Source: Vibrio pacinii DSM 19139 (GTDB taxonomy: Bacteria; Pseudomonadota; Gammaproteobacteria; Enterobacterales; Vibrionaceae). Taken from it: 64,000 nt of DNA. Below the pieces are notes generated by a model, which had not been told where the DNA came from, ran no database searches, and worked only from the letters and a program-made list of their open reading frames with translations. Below, in pieces: positions 9,362 to 16,613 of this stretch. A program made the translations under genes and the position numbers. The stretch's first letter is position 1; each line of letters begins with the position of its first letter. The stretch is from contig NZ_KL543978.1 in NCBI RefSeq assembly GCF_000711795.1, forward strand, positions 1 to 64,000, read 5' to 3'.

Positions 9362-10337
9362 ATTAACGCTGGTTGAAGCGGTCAACCTTGCCTTGCATCA
9401 TGAAATGAATCGCGATGAGAGTGTGGTACTCCTTGGCGAAGATGTCGGTGATAACGGCGGTGTCTTTCGTGCAACTGTGGGTCTGAAAGAAAAGTTTGGC
9501 TTGCGCCGCGTTATTGACTCACCTTTAGCAGAAGCGCTAATTGGCGGTGTTGCCATCGGCATGGCGAGTCAGGGGTTACGTCCAATCGCCGAGTTTCAAT
9601 TCCAAGGCTTTGTTTTCCCTGCAATGGAGCATCTAATCTGTCACGCAGCGCGAATACGTAATCGAACACGCGGACGCTTAACCTGCCCAGCAGTATTCCG
9701 CGCGCCTTTTGGTGGCGGTATCCATGCGCCCGAACACCATTCAGAAAGTGTTGAAGCTTTATTCGCTCATACTCCCGGCTTTAGAGTGGTCATTCCCTCT
9801 TCGCCACAACGTGCGTATGGATTGCTGTTAGCATCGATCCGGTGCAATGACCCAGTGATGTTTTTCGAACCCAAACGCATCTACCGAACCGTCAAATCGG
9901 AAGTCATTGATAGTGGCGAAGCGCTCCCTCTTGATCGCTGTTTTACGCTTCGTAAAGGGCGAGATGTGACATTAGTGACTTGGGGAGCGTGTGTGGTTGA
10001 GTCTCTGCAAGCGGCGCAAACCCTCTCATCACAAGGCATTGAGCTCGAGGTTATCGACTTAGCCTCAATTAAACCCATGGACATGGATACTATTTTGCGC
10101 TCACTGGAACGAACCGGACGTCTGTTAGTCGTGCATGAAGCGAGTCGAACCTGTGGCGTTGGCGCTGAGCTTTTAGCTCGGGTTGCAGAACAAGCAATGT
10201 GTTTACTCAAAGCGCCACCGAAACGGGTCACCGGGATGGACACCATCATGCCGTACTACCGGAACGAAGATTACTTCATGATTGATGAACAAGACATTGT
10301 GCTGGCGGCACGCGAGCTCGTGGAGGGCTGGAAATGA
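9354..10337 (+). CDS. 2-oxoacid dehydrogenase E1 component, beta subunit
   Basis: The second E1 subunit, 327 residues, forming the alpha2-beta2 heterotetramer with the preceding product. The N-terminal pyrimidine-binding domain contains VVLLGEDVGDNGGVFRAT, with the conserved Glu that activates TPP. The C-terminal transketolase domain (about 195-320) contains the block DVTLVTWGACVVES. AAGGAGG sits 5 nt before the ATG. Its overlaps with E1 alpha (8 bp) and E2 (ATGA) indicate coupled translation in one operon. Confidence 0.92.
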   Translation: MAELTLVEAVNLALHHEMNRDESVVLLGEDVGDNGGVFRATVGLKEKFGLRRVIDSPLAEALIGGVAIGMASQGLRPIAEFQFQGFVFPAMEHLICHAARIRNRTRGRLTCPAVFRAPFGGGIHAPEHHSESVEALFAHTPGFRVVIPSSPQRAYGLLLASIRCNDPVMFFEPKRIYRTVKSEVIDSGEALPLDRCFTLRKGRDVTLVTWGACVVESLQAAQTLSSQGIELEVIDLASIKPMDMDTILRSLERTGRLLVVHEASRTCGVGAELLARVAEQAMCLLKAPPKRVTGMDTIMPYYRNEDYFMIDEQDIVLAARELVEGWK

Positions 10338-11479
10338 AAGCATTCTTATTGCCAGATCTCGGTGAAGGATTAGCTGAGTCGGAGATCATTGAGTGGCACA
10401 TTAAGGTTGGCGACAGCGTGGAAGTTGACCAAGTAGTATTAACGGTTGAAACAGCAAAAGCCGTAGTCGAAGTACCGGCTCCCCATTCAGGGGTCGTCAT
10501 TAGCCGACATGGTGAAGCGGGTGATGTGATTAATATTGGCACTTTGCTGCTAGAAATCGAAGAACAACCTGAACGGGTAGCGGACGCAGCGAAAAAATCA
10601 CATCAACACGATGCCGCAACCGTGGTGGGCAATGTATCTCATACCACTCATCATGTGGATGTCGATAACTTTTGGGTTGGTGGCTCTCATAACTCATCCT
10701 CAACTCAAGCCGTCTCCGCACTGCCCTCGGCACGTCTGCTGGCCAAAAAACTCGGCGTTGATGTTAACCAAGTTAATGGTTCAGGCAATCAGGGCATGGT
10801 GACTGAAGAAGATATTTATCGTCAAGCAAGAAAACAAAGCCCAGGTACTGAGGTGCTTAAAGGAGCGAGACGCACGATGGTCTCGACTATGTCCGAGTCA
10901 CACAGCAGCGTTGCCGCCGTCACGATAACTGAAGAGGCAAGTCTGGGTAATTGGCACGACGATGAAGATGTTTCGGCGCGTTTAGTCAAAGCCGTATTAC
11001 ACGCTTGTCAGCAAGAGCCTGCAATGAACGCTTGGTTTGATGCAGAGACCATGACTCGCTGCGTGCACAGTAAGGTCAATATTGGTATCGCAGTCGATAG
11101 TAGCCACGGCTTGTATGTACCAGTACTTAAGAATGCCGAACAATACAATGGTGAGCAAATACGACACTGGCTTGATGAGACAGTACAAGGTATTCGCAAT
11201 CGTCGTATTGGCCGAGAAAGCCTGCAAAATGCCACGATCACGTTATCGAATTTTGGTGCAATCGCGGGTATTTTTGCGACGCCAGTGGTTTCCCCACCGC
11301 AAGTCGCTATTGTTGGTGCGGGGCGCATTATTGAGCGAGTGGTCATCCATCAAGGTCAAGCGATTGCCGTCAAAGTAATGCCATTATCGATCACCTTCGA
11401 TCATAGAGCTTGCACTGGCGGTGAAGCGGCCCGTTTTACCAAGCGATTAGTCGAACACTTGCAGCAACCCAGCAGTTAA
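10334..11479 (+). CDS. 2-oxoacid dehydrogenase E2 (dihydrolipoamide acyltransferase) with altered catalytic motif
   Basis: The core acyltransferase of the complex, 381 residues. Residues 1-77 are one lipoyl domain with the modified Lys at position 42 (VETAKAVVEVP). Residues about 127-170 are the peripheral subunit-binding domain that docks E1 or E3, followed by a catalytic domain (about 175-381). The C-terminal catalytic motif reads FDHRACTGGEAA, so Thr replaces the Asp of the usual HRxxDG. I have the impression that this is a subfamily feature rather than decay, since the rest is well conserved. No E3 gene follows, so the complex must borrow the main lipoamide dehydrogenase. Confidence 0.88.
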   Translation: MKAFLLPDLGEGLAESEIIEWHIKVGDSVEVDQVVLTVETAKAVVEVPAPHSGVVISRHGEAGDVINIGTLLLEIEEQPERVADAAKKSHQHDAATVVGNVSHTTHHVDVDNFWVGGSHNSSSTQAVSALPSARLLAKKLGVDVNQVNGSGNQGMVTEEDIYRQARKQSPGTEVLKGARRTMVSTMSESHSSVAAVTITEEASLGNWHDDEDVSARLVKAVLHACQQEPAMNAWFDAETMTRCVHSKVNIGIAVDSSHGLYVPVLKNAEQYNGEQIRHWLDETVQGIRNRRIGRESLQNATITLSNFGAIAGIFATPVVSPPQVAIVGAGRIIERVVIHQGQAIAVKVMPLSITFDHRACTGGEAARFTKRLVEHLQQPSS

Positions 11480-11500
11480 TCACTTATCTCATCCAATCAA

Positions 11501-11523
11501 AAGCGCACCACCTAGGTGCGCTT
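11501..11523. terminator. Bidirectional terminator between E2 and etfA
   Basis: A 9-bp stem AAGCGCACC/GGTGCGCTT with a 5-nt loop lies between convergent genes. The T-rich flank on the plus strand is weak (TACTTTTG). Confidence 0.65.
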
Positions 11524-11543
11524 ACTTTTGCCAACTGGCTTGA

Positions 11544-12497
11544 TTACACCTTGTCGATAAGCTCTGGTAAAATCTCAAATAAATCGCCCACCAATCCATA
11601 ATCAGCAATCTCAAAAATGGGCGCATCAGGGTCGCTGTTAATCGCGACTATCACTTTTGAATCTTTCATCCCGGCGACATGCTGAATCGCTCCCGAGATG
11701 CCGACTGCAATATAAAGCTGCGGTGCGACAATTTTCCCTGTTTGTCCAACTTGCAGATCATTACTGACAAAACCGGCATCAACCGCCGCACGTGAAGCGC
11801 CAATTGCAGCGCCCAATTTATCGGCCAATGTTTCTAACATCGCAAAGTTTTCTTTACTTCCAACCCCGCGTCCGCCTGAAATCACCACCTGCGCTTGTGT
11901 GAGGTCTGGGCGCTCAAGATCCACCTGCTCACGCTTAATGAGTTGCGTCAGTTGTGGCCGATAGTCGAGATCGAGTGCCACCACCTCTGCGCGAGCCTCA
12001 TCGGCAGGGGAGGCTTTGTCAAAAGCGGTCGCACGAATCGTCATCACAACCAAGCTATCTTGGGTTTTCACCCGTGCAAGCGCATTACCTGCATAAATAG
12101 GTCGAATGACGGTATCAGCACTTTCAATGGTGACAATATCAGACAACATATCCACATCGAGCAGGGCTGCAAACCTTGGCATGACGTCTTTACCATAACT
12201 AGTTGCAGGAGTAACAACATGAGTGTAATTTTTTGCTAGCGCTTGCAAGACCATGGCATGATTTTCCGCAAGACCGTCTTGATAGATGGGTCTGTCGACC
12301 ATCAGCACTCTGTCGACATCGGCACAATGACTTAAGCTCTGACCTACTTGTTGACATTGACTACCAATCACCAACATGTCGATATGACCGCCAGCTAACT
12401 GTCGTAATTGTAACGCCGCAGTCAACGCAGAATAAGTGTCGGCGTGTACATTTTGATTATTATGCTGAGCAAGCACTAGTATATTCAAATGACTCAT
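11544..12497 (-). CDS. etfA: Electron transfer flavoprotein, alpha subunit
   Basis: The FAD-carrying subunit of ETF, 317 residues, which accepts electrons from acyl-CoA dehydrogenases. The C-terminal FAD domain begins at VVISGGRGVG. It contains the ETF-alpha signature around AVGISGAIQHVAGMKDS and INSDPDAPIFEIADYGLVGD (about 265-305). Translation starts at ATG 12497 with AAGGGGA upstream, 10 bp after etfB. It forms an operon with etfB and is convergent with the 2-oxoacid dehydrogenase operon, consistent with a shared role in acyl-CoA oxidation. Confidence 0.95.
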   Translation of the reverse strand: MSHLNILVLAQHNNQNVHADTYSALTAALQLRQLAGGHIDMLVIGSQCQQVGQSLSHCADVDRVLMVDRPIYQDGLAENHAMVLQALAKNYTHVVTPATSYGKDVMPRFAALLDVDMLSDIVTIESADTVIRPIYAGNALARVKTQDSLVVMTIRATAFDKASPADEARAEVVALDLDYRPQLTQLIKREQVDLERPDLTQAQVVISGGRGVGSKENFAMLETLADKLGAAIGASRAAVDAGFVSNDLQVGQTGKIVAPQLYIAVGISGAIQHVAGMKDSKVIVAINSDPDAPIFEIADYGLVGDLFEILPELIDKV

Positions 12498-12507
12498 CGC
12501 TTTCCCC

Positions 12508-13260
12508 TTACTCTATGACTTTGGCTTGATTTTTAAGCTTATCAATCAGCTCAGCAACGTTATTAACTCGAACACCAGCGCTGCGGCTTGCCGGCACCAC
12601 GACTTCGAGCACTTGATGATGGCTGGTTAACTCAACGCCCAACGAATCCGCAGCCACGACCTCTAAAGGTTTGCGCTTCGCTTTCATTATATTGGGCAAT
12701 GAGGCGTAACGCGGTTCATTCAGGCGTAAGTCGGTACTGACCACAGCGGGCAAATTCAGTTGTAACGTTTCAAGGCCACCATCGACCTCTCGCGTGACCA
12801 ATGCTTTATCGCCCTCAATTTCAAGCTTTGACGCACACGTCGCTTGGGACCAACTCGCGAGCCCTGCGAGCATCTGCGCAACTTGATTGTTGTCGTTATC
12901 AATTGACTGTTTACCCATTAATACCAAATCGGGTCGCTCTTGACGGACAATCGCATTGAGCAACTTGGCAGTCGTTAATGGCGAGTAAGTCTGGACAACG
13001 TCAACATGAATCGCTCTGTCTGCACCGAGCGCCAGTGCGTTACGTAACTGTTCTTGGCAACTTACGCCACCAATCGAAACCACCACCACCTCTTTACACA
13101 CACCTGATTCTTTTAAACGTACCGCTTCTTCTACCGCAATTTCACAAAATGGATTGATTGCCATTTTTACATTGTCTTGTTCAACACCACTTCCATCGGG
13201 CTTGACTCGAATTTTGGTGTAAGGATCGATAACGCGCTTGATCGCAACGAGTACTTTCAT
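12508..13260 (-). CDS. etfB: Electron transfer flavoprotein, beta subunit
   Basis: The AMP-binding partner of EtfA, about 250 residues. It begins MKVLVAIKRVIDPYTKIRVK, the usual ETF-beta start. The block VDGGLETLQLNLPAVVSTDL carries the ETF-beta signature region. I prefer the ATG at 13260, because GGAG lies 6 nt upstream, over the in-frame ATG at 13272. It is the first gene of etfBA and diverges from ETF:quinone oxidoreductase across a 106-bp region with a LiuR-like palindrome. Confidence 0.94.
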   Translation of the reverse strand: MKVLVAIKRVIDPYTKIRVKPDGSGVEQDNVKMAINPFCEIAVEEAVRLKESGVCKEVVVVSIGGVSCQEQLRNALALGADRAIHVDVVQTYSPLTTAKLLNAIVRQERPDLVLMGKQSIDNDNNQVAQMLAGLASWSQATCASKLEIEGDKALVTREVDGGLETLQLNLPAVVSTDLRLNEPRYASLPNIMKAKRKPLEVVAADSLGVELTSHHQVLEVVVPASRSAGVRVNNVAELIDKLKNQAKVIE

Positions 13261-13302
13261 TATCTGCTCCATCTAACCGTTGATAGTTTGAGCTTAGTAA
13301 AG

Positions 13303-13318
13303 TTTACGTTTACGTCAA
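13303..13318. promoter_or_regulatory. LiuR-like palindromic operator between etfBA and ETF-QO
   Basis: The 16-mer TTTACGTTTACGTCAA has arms TTTACGT and ACGTCAA, matching at 6 of 7 positions, around TT. It resembles the operator I recall for LiuR, the MerR-family regulator of branched-chain amino acid catabolism in gammaproteobacteria. It lies midway between two divergent ETF genes, where one protein could control both. Confidence 0.5.
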
Positions 13319-13366
13319 CTGTAACTATATTTATCTCATAGGCGATAACAACAAAGGTTTAGTAGG

Positions 13367-15025
13367 ATGGAACGAGAGAGCATGGACTTCGACGTAGTGA
13401 TCGTCGGAGCTGGCCCTGCCGGGCTAACAGCCGCTTGCCGACTTGCGCAACTTGGGGTAGACAATCAACGGCCAATATCAATTTGCGTCGTCGAGAAAGG
13501 GGCTGAAGTTGGCGCACATATCCTCTCTGGTGCGGTGTTTGAGACCACCGCACTCGACGAGCTTTTCCCCGATTGGCGTGAGCGTGGAGCCCCAATCAAT
13601 ACACCCGTTGGCTCAGAGCGACTGCTCTACCTCACTACCCCACAACGCCACGTGCAAGTTCCCGAACTATTGACACCGTTAGCCATGCGCAATCAACAAG
13701 ACCAATACGTGATCAGCCTGAGTAAACTGTGCCGCTGGTTGGCAGAGCAAGCAGAAAGCCTTGGCGTTGACATTTTTCCCGGCTTTCCAGCCAAAGAGAT
13801 CTGCTTTGATAAAAACGGTCAAGTATGCGGGGTTATCACTGCCGATATGGGACTTGATAAAGACGGCCAAGCGAAATCGACTTTTCAACCGGGTATTAAG
13901 CTCAATGCAAAGCAGACGATTTTTGCCGAGGGCGCACGTGGACATTTAGGCAAACAAATTATTAGTCGTTTTCAGCTTGATGCAGATAGCCAACCACAGC
14001 ATTACGCTTTAGGCATCAAGGAAATTTGGCAACTCAGCAAAGACGACCCGCGCTTTCAACCCGGACTTGTCGTCCACACCACAGGTTGGCCATTATCGGA
14101 ATCATCAACCACAGGCGGTGGTTTTCTCTACCATCTCGAAGATAACTTAATTGCGGTTGGCCTGATCACCGATCTCAACTACACCAACCCGTATCTGAGC
14201 CCATTTGATGAATTTCAACGCCTTAAACATCACCCCAAATTCGCCGAGCAGTTAACGGGGGCCGAACGCATCGCCTACGGTGCCAGAGCGCTCGCCAAAG
14301 GCGGCCTTTTTTCTCTGCCCAAACAGCAGTTCCCAGGCGGACTATTGATTGGCTGTGACGCGGGCACTCTCAATGCAGCGAAAATAAAAGGTTGTCACAC
14401 AGCCATGAAATCTGGCCTTTTGGCCGCAGAATCTGTATTTATCGCGCTATTAAACAGTGAAAGCCAAGCCAATTATCAACACTTGTTTGAGCGCTCTTGG
14501 CTCTATAGTGAACTCAATCAACAGCGTAACTTTCCGGGGGCCATCCACAAATACGGATCTTTGATTGGCGGGGCACTGGCACTGCTTGAACAAAATATTT
14601 GGCAGCGCTTAACCGCAGGTACATCGAGTTGGGATATTAAAGATACCCAACCAGACTATGTGGCTTTGTATGAACAAACTCGCTGTAAACCGATTCACTA
14701 CGATAAACCTGATGGCGTATTAAGTTTCGATAAGCCTTCGTCAATGTATCTCTCTGCTACTTTCCATGAGGAGAACCAACCGTGTCACTTACAGGTAACC
14801 GATTTAAACATCGCCCTAGCGCAACATATGACACTATTTAACGAACCAAGTCAGCGTTATTGCCCCGCCGGGGTGTATGAAGTGATCGACGCACAAGGCA
14901 AACAAAAACTGCAGATCAATGCGGCCAATTGTTTGCACTGTAAAGCGTGTGACATCAAAGACCCTTCGCAAAACATTACTTGGACACCGCCAGAAAGTGG
15001 CGGGCCTAATTACCAGAATATGTAA
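13367..15025 (+). CDS. Electron transfer flavoprotein:ubiquinone oxidoreductase
   Basis: A membrane-associated flavoprotein of 552 residues that oxidises reduced ETF and passes electrons to ubiquinone. The N-terminal FAD-binding fold has VVIVGAGPAGLTAACRLAQL (about residues 10-29). The quinone-binding middle part follows. The C-terminal 4Fe-4S domain contains CPAGVYEV and the cluster Cys in NCLHCKACDIKDPSQNI. The start MERESMDFDVV matches other bacterial ETF-QO proteins, which supports ATG 13367, although AGG is close to it; ATG 13382 is the alternative. With etfBA it completes the path from acyl-CoA dehydrogenases to the quinone pool. Confidence 0.95.
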   Translation: MERESMDFDVVIVGAGPAGLTAACRLAQLGVDNQRPISICVVEKGAEVGAHILSGAVFETTALDELFPDWRERGAPINTPVGSERLLYLTTPQRHVQVPELLTPLAMRNQQDQYVISLSKLCRWLAEQAESLGVDIFPGFPAKEICFDKNGQVCGVITADMGLDKDGQAKSTFQPGIKLNAKQTIFAEGARGHLGKQIISRFQLDADSQPQHYALGIKEIWQLSKDDPRFQPGLVVHTTGWPLSESSTTGGGFLYHLEDNLIAVGLITDLNYTNPYLSPFDEFQRLKHHPKFAEQLTGAERIAYGARALAKGGLFSLPKQQFPGGLLIGCDAGTLNAAKIKGCHTAMKSGLLAAESVFIALLNSESQANYQHLFERSWLYSELNQQRNFPGAIHKYGSLIGGALALLEQNIWQRLTAGTSSWDIKDTQPDYVALYEQTRCKPIHYDKPDGVLSFDKPSSMYLSATFHEENQPCHLQVTDLNIALAQHMTLFNEPSQRYCPAGVYEVIDAQGKQKLQINAANCLHCKACDIKDPSQNITWTPPESGGPNYQNM

Positions 15026-15287
15026 CTTATAACGCGCATTCAGGGTGAATTTAACAGCACAACATAAGACGTTTTTACTTTGTTGGAGTTAAGTTATCCG
15101 GCTTGGCTCTTTTGCCGAATTGTTGCTAATTTTCGTCTTAATCGATCACTTTATTAACATCTCAAAATAAATCCATCATTGATTTAAAAAGAGATTCCAA
15201 TCACATTTTATTCGGTTATAATTCGCGCCACTGCGATTTATGTTGATAAACGCAAACTTAATTTGAAGAAATCGACAGCTAACCGAA

Positions 15288-15301
15288 CCTCGCTAACGAG
15301 G
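15288..15301 (+). promoter_or_regulatory. Hairpin covering the ribosome binding site of the OFA-type transporter
   Basis: CCTCG-CTAA-CGAGG folds into a 5-bp hairpin whose 3' arm contributes to the GAGGGA ribosome binding site 4 nt before ATG 15306. It could limit translation initiation. Use of the second in-frame ATG at 15318 would avoid it. Confidence 0.35.
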
Positions 15302-15305
15302 GAAA

Positions 15306-16550
15306 ATGAGAGTAATAATGAGCAAGATTGATAAAGCAATGCGAATCCTACTAGCAGGATTTTGTATCAACCTTTGTCTTGGCATCCTGTATGCTTGGAG
15401 TGTATTTAACAAAGCGTTAGTCACAGAGTCTGGCTGGAGTGCCGCTGAAGCATCGGCTCCTTATGCAACCGCAACGATCACCTTTTCTATCTGCCTTCTT
15501 GTTGCGGGCATCTTGCAAGATCGCATGGGTCCACGTCTGATTCTGATCTTAGGTACTGTACTTACCGGCCTTGGCATGATCGCGTCTGGTTTTGTTAACT
15601 CACCGCTTATGCTCAACATCACCTTTGGCGTGATCACCGGTGCAGGTATCGGTTTTGGTTACGCTTGCCTATCACCTTCAGCCATGAAATGGTTCCATGC
15701 GTCGAAAAAAGGCATGGTTAACGGCATCATCGCAGCAGGTTTTGGTCTTGCGGCTATTTATCTGGCGCCAGTGACTTCCGCTTTGATTGACAGCATGGGT
15801 ATCCAAACTAGCTTCTTAGTTCTTGGTATCGGTATCCTTGCTATTGCGGTTCCTTTAGCCGCCACTATTAATAATCCACCAGCGGATTACACCCCTGCTG
15901 AGCCTAAACTCAAACAAGGGCAAGCTCCTAAAGTGGTTAAAAAGTCTGATGACCTAACTTGGAAAGCAATGCTAAAAACGCCGCAGTTTTATTCACTGTG
16001 GATCATGTATGCATTCGCGGCATCGGTTGGTCTAATGATCATCGGCAATATCACAACTATCGCCAGCGTTCAAGCAAACCTACCCAATGCGGTTTACCTT
16101 GCGTCTATCTTAGCAGTATTTAATTCAGGTGGCCGTGTTGCTGCTGGCATGTTGGCTGATAAAATTGGCGGCGTGCGTACTCTACTGCTCGCATTCGTGC
16201 TACAAGGCGTAAACATGGTTCTGTTCGCGACATTCAATACAGAGTTCACGCTTATCATCGGTACGGCTATTGCGGCTGTTGGTTACGGAACGCTTCTCGC
16301 CGTATTCCCTACTCTAACCGCAGAATTCTACGGTCTTAAAAACTACGGGACTAACTACGGCGTGCTCTACACTGCATGGGGTATCGGTGGTGCCATCGGC
16401 GCAGCTGTAGTTGGCTTCTCAATGACTAGCGGCGAAGGTTATGCACTCGCTTATACCGTTTCCGCGGTTATGATGGCGGTGTGTATTGTTCTTGCCGTGA
16501 TTACTAAGCCGATGACTGAAGCTAAGATTGCGCAACTAAAAACCGCTTAA
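15306..16550 (+). CDS. OFA-family MFS transporter (oxalate:formate antiporter-like)
   Basis: An inner-membrane secondary transporter of 414 residues with twelve predicted membrane helices and a central loop around residues 195-215. The N-terminal block LGILYAWSVFNKAL and the cytoplasmic motif DRMGPR between helices 2 and 3 are typical of the oxalate:formate antiporter (OFA) family, which also includes YhjX. The substrate is probably a monocarboxylate but cannot be stated. ATG 15306 has GAGGGA very near and partly in a hairpin; ATG 15318 with GAGAG upstream is an alternative. The gene is a single unit with its own terminator. Confidence 0.88.
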   Translation: MRVIMSKIDKAMRILLAGFCINLCLGILYAWSVFNKALVTESGWSAAEASAPYATATITFSICLLVAGILQDRMGPRLILILGTVLTGLGMIASGFVNSPLMLNITFGVITGAGIGFGYACLSPSAMKWFHASKKGMVNGIIAAGFGLAAIYLAPVTSALIDSMGIQTSFLVLGIGILAIAVPLAATINNPPADYTPAEPKLKQGQAPKVVKKSDDLTWKAMLKTPQFYSLWIMYAFAASVGLMIIGNITTIASVQANLPNAVYLASILAVFNSGGRVAAGMLADKIGGVRTLLLAFVLQGVNMVLFATFNTEFTLIIGTAIAAVGYGTLLAVFPTLTAEFYGLKNYGTNYGVLYTAWGIGGAIGAAVVGFSMTSGEGYALAYTVSAVMMAVCIVLAVITKPMTEAKIAQLKTA

Positions 16551-16570
16551 TTAATTGATTTTGAAATAGA

Positions 16571-16602
16571 AAGGCTTAACCTTAAGGTTAAGCCTTTTTT
16601 GT
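16571..16602 (+). terminator. Rho-independent terminator after the OFA-type transporter
   Basis: An 11-bp perfect stem AAGGCTTAACC/GGTTAAGCCTT with loop TTAA is followed by six T. The T run ends only about 12 bp before the first plausible cti start codon. Confidence 0.9.
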
Positions 16603-16613
16603 ATAAATATAGT

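Noticed and set aside
9881..10249. 122-codon minus-strand frame inside E1 beta
   Set aside because: It is a shadow of the E1 beta gene, which has clear motifs and translational coupling.
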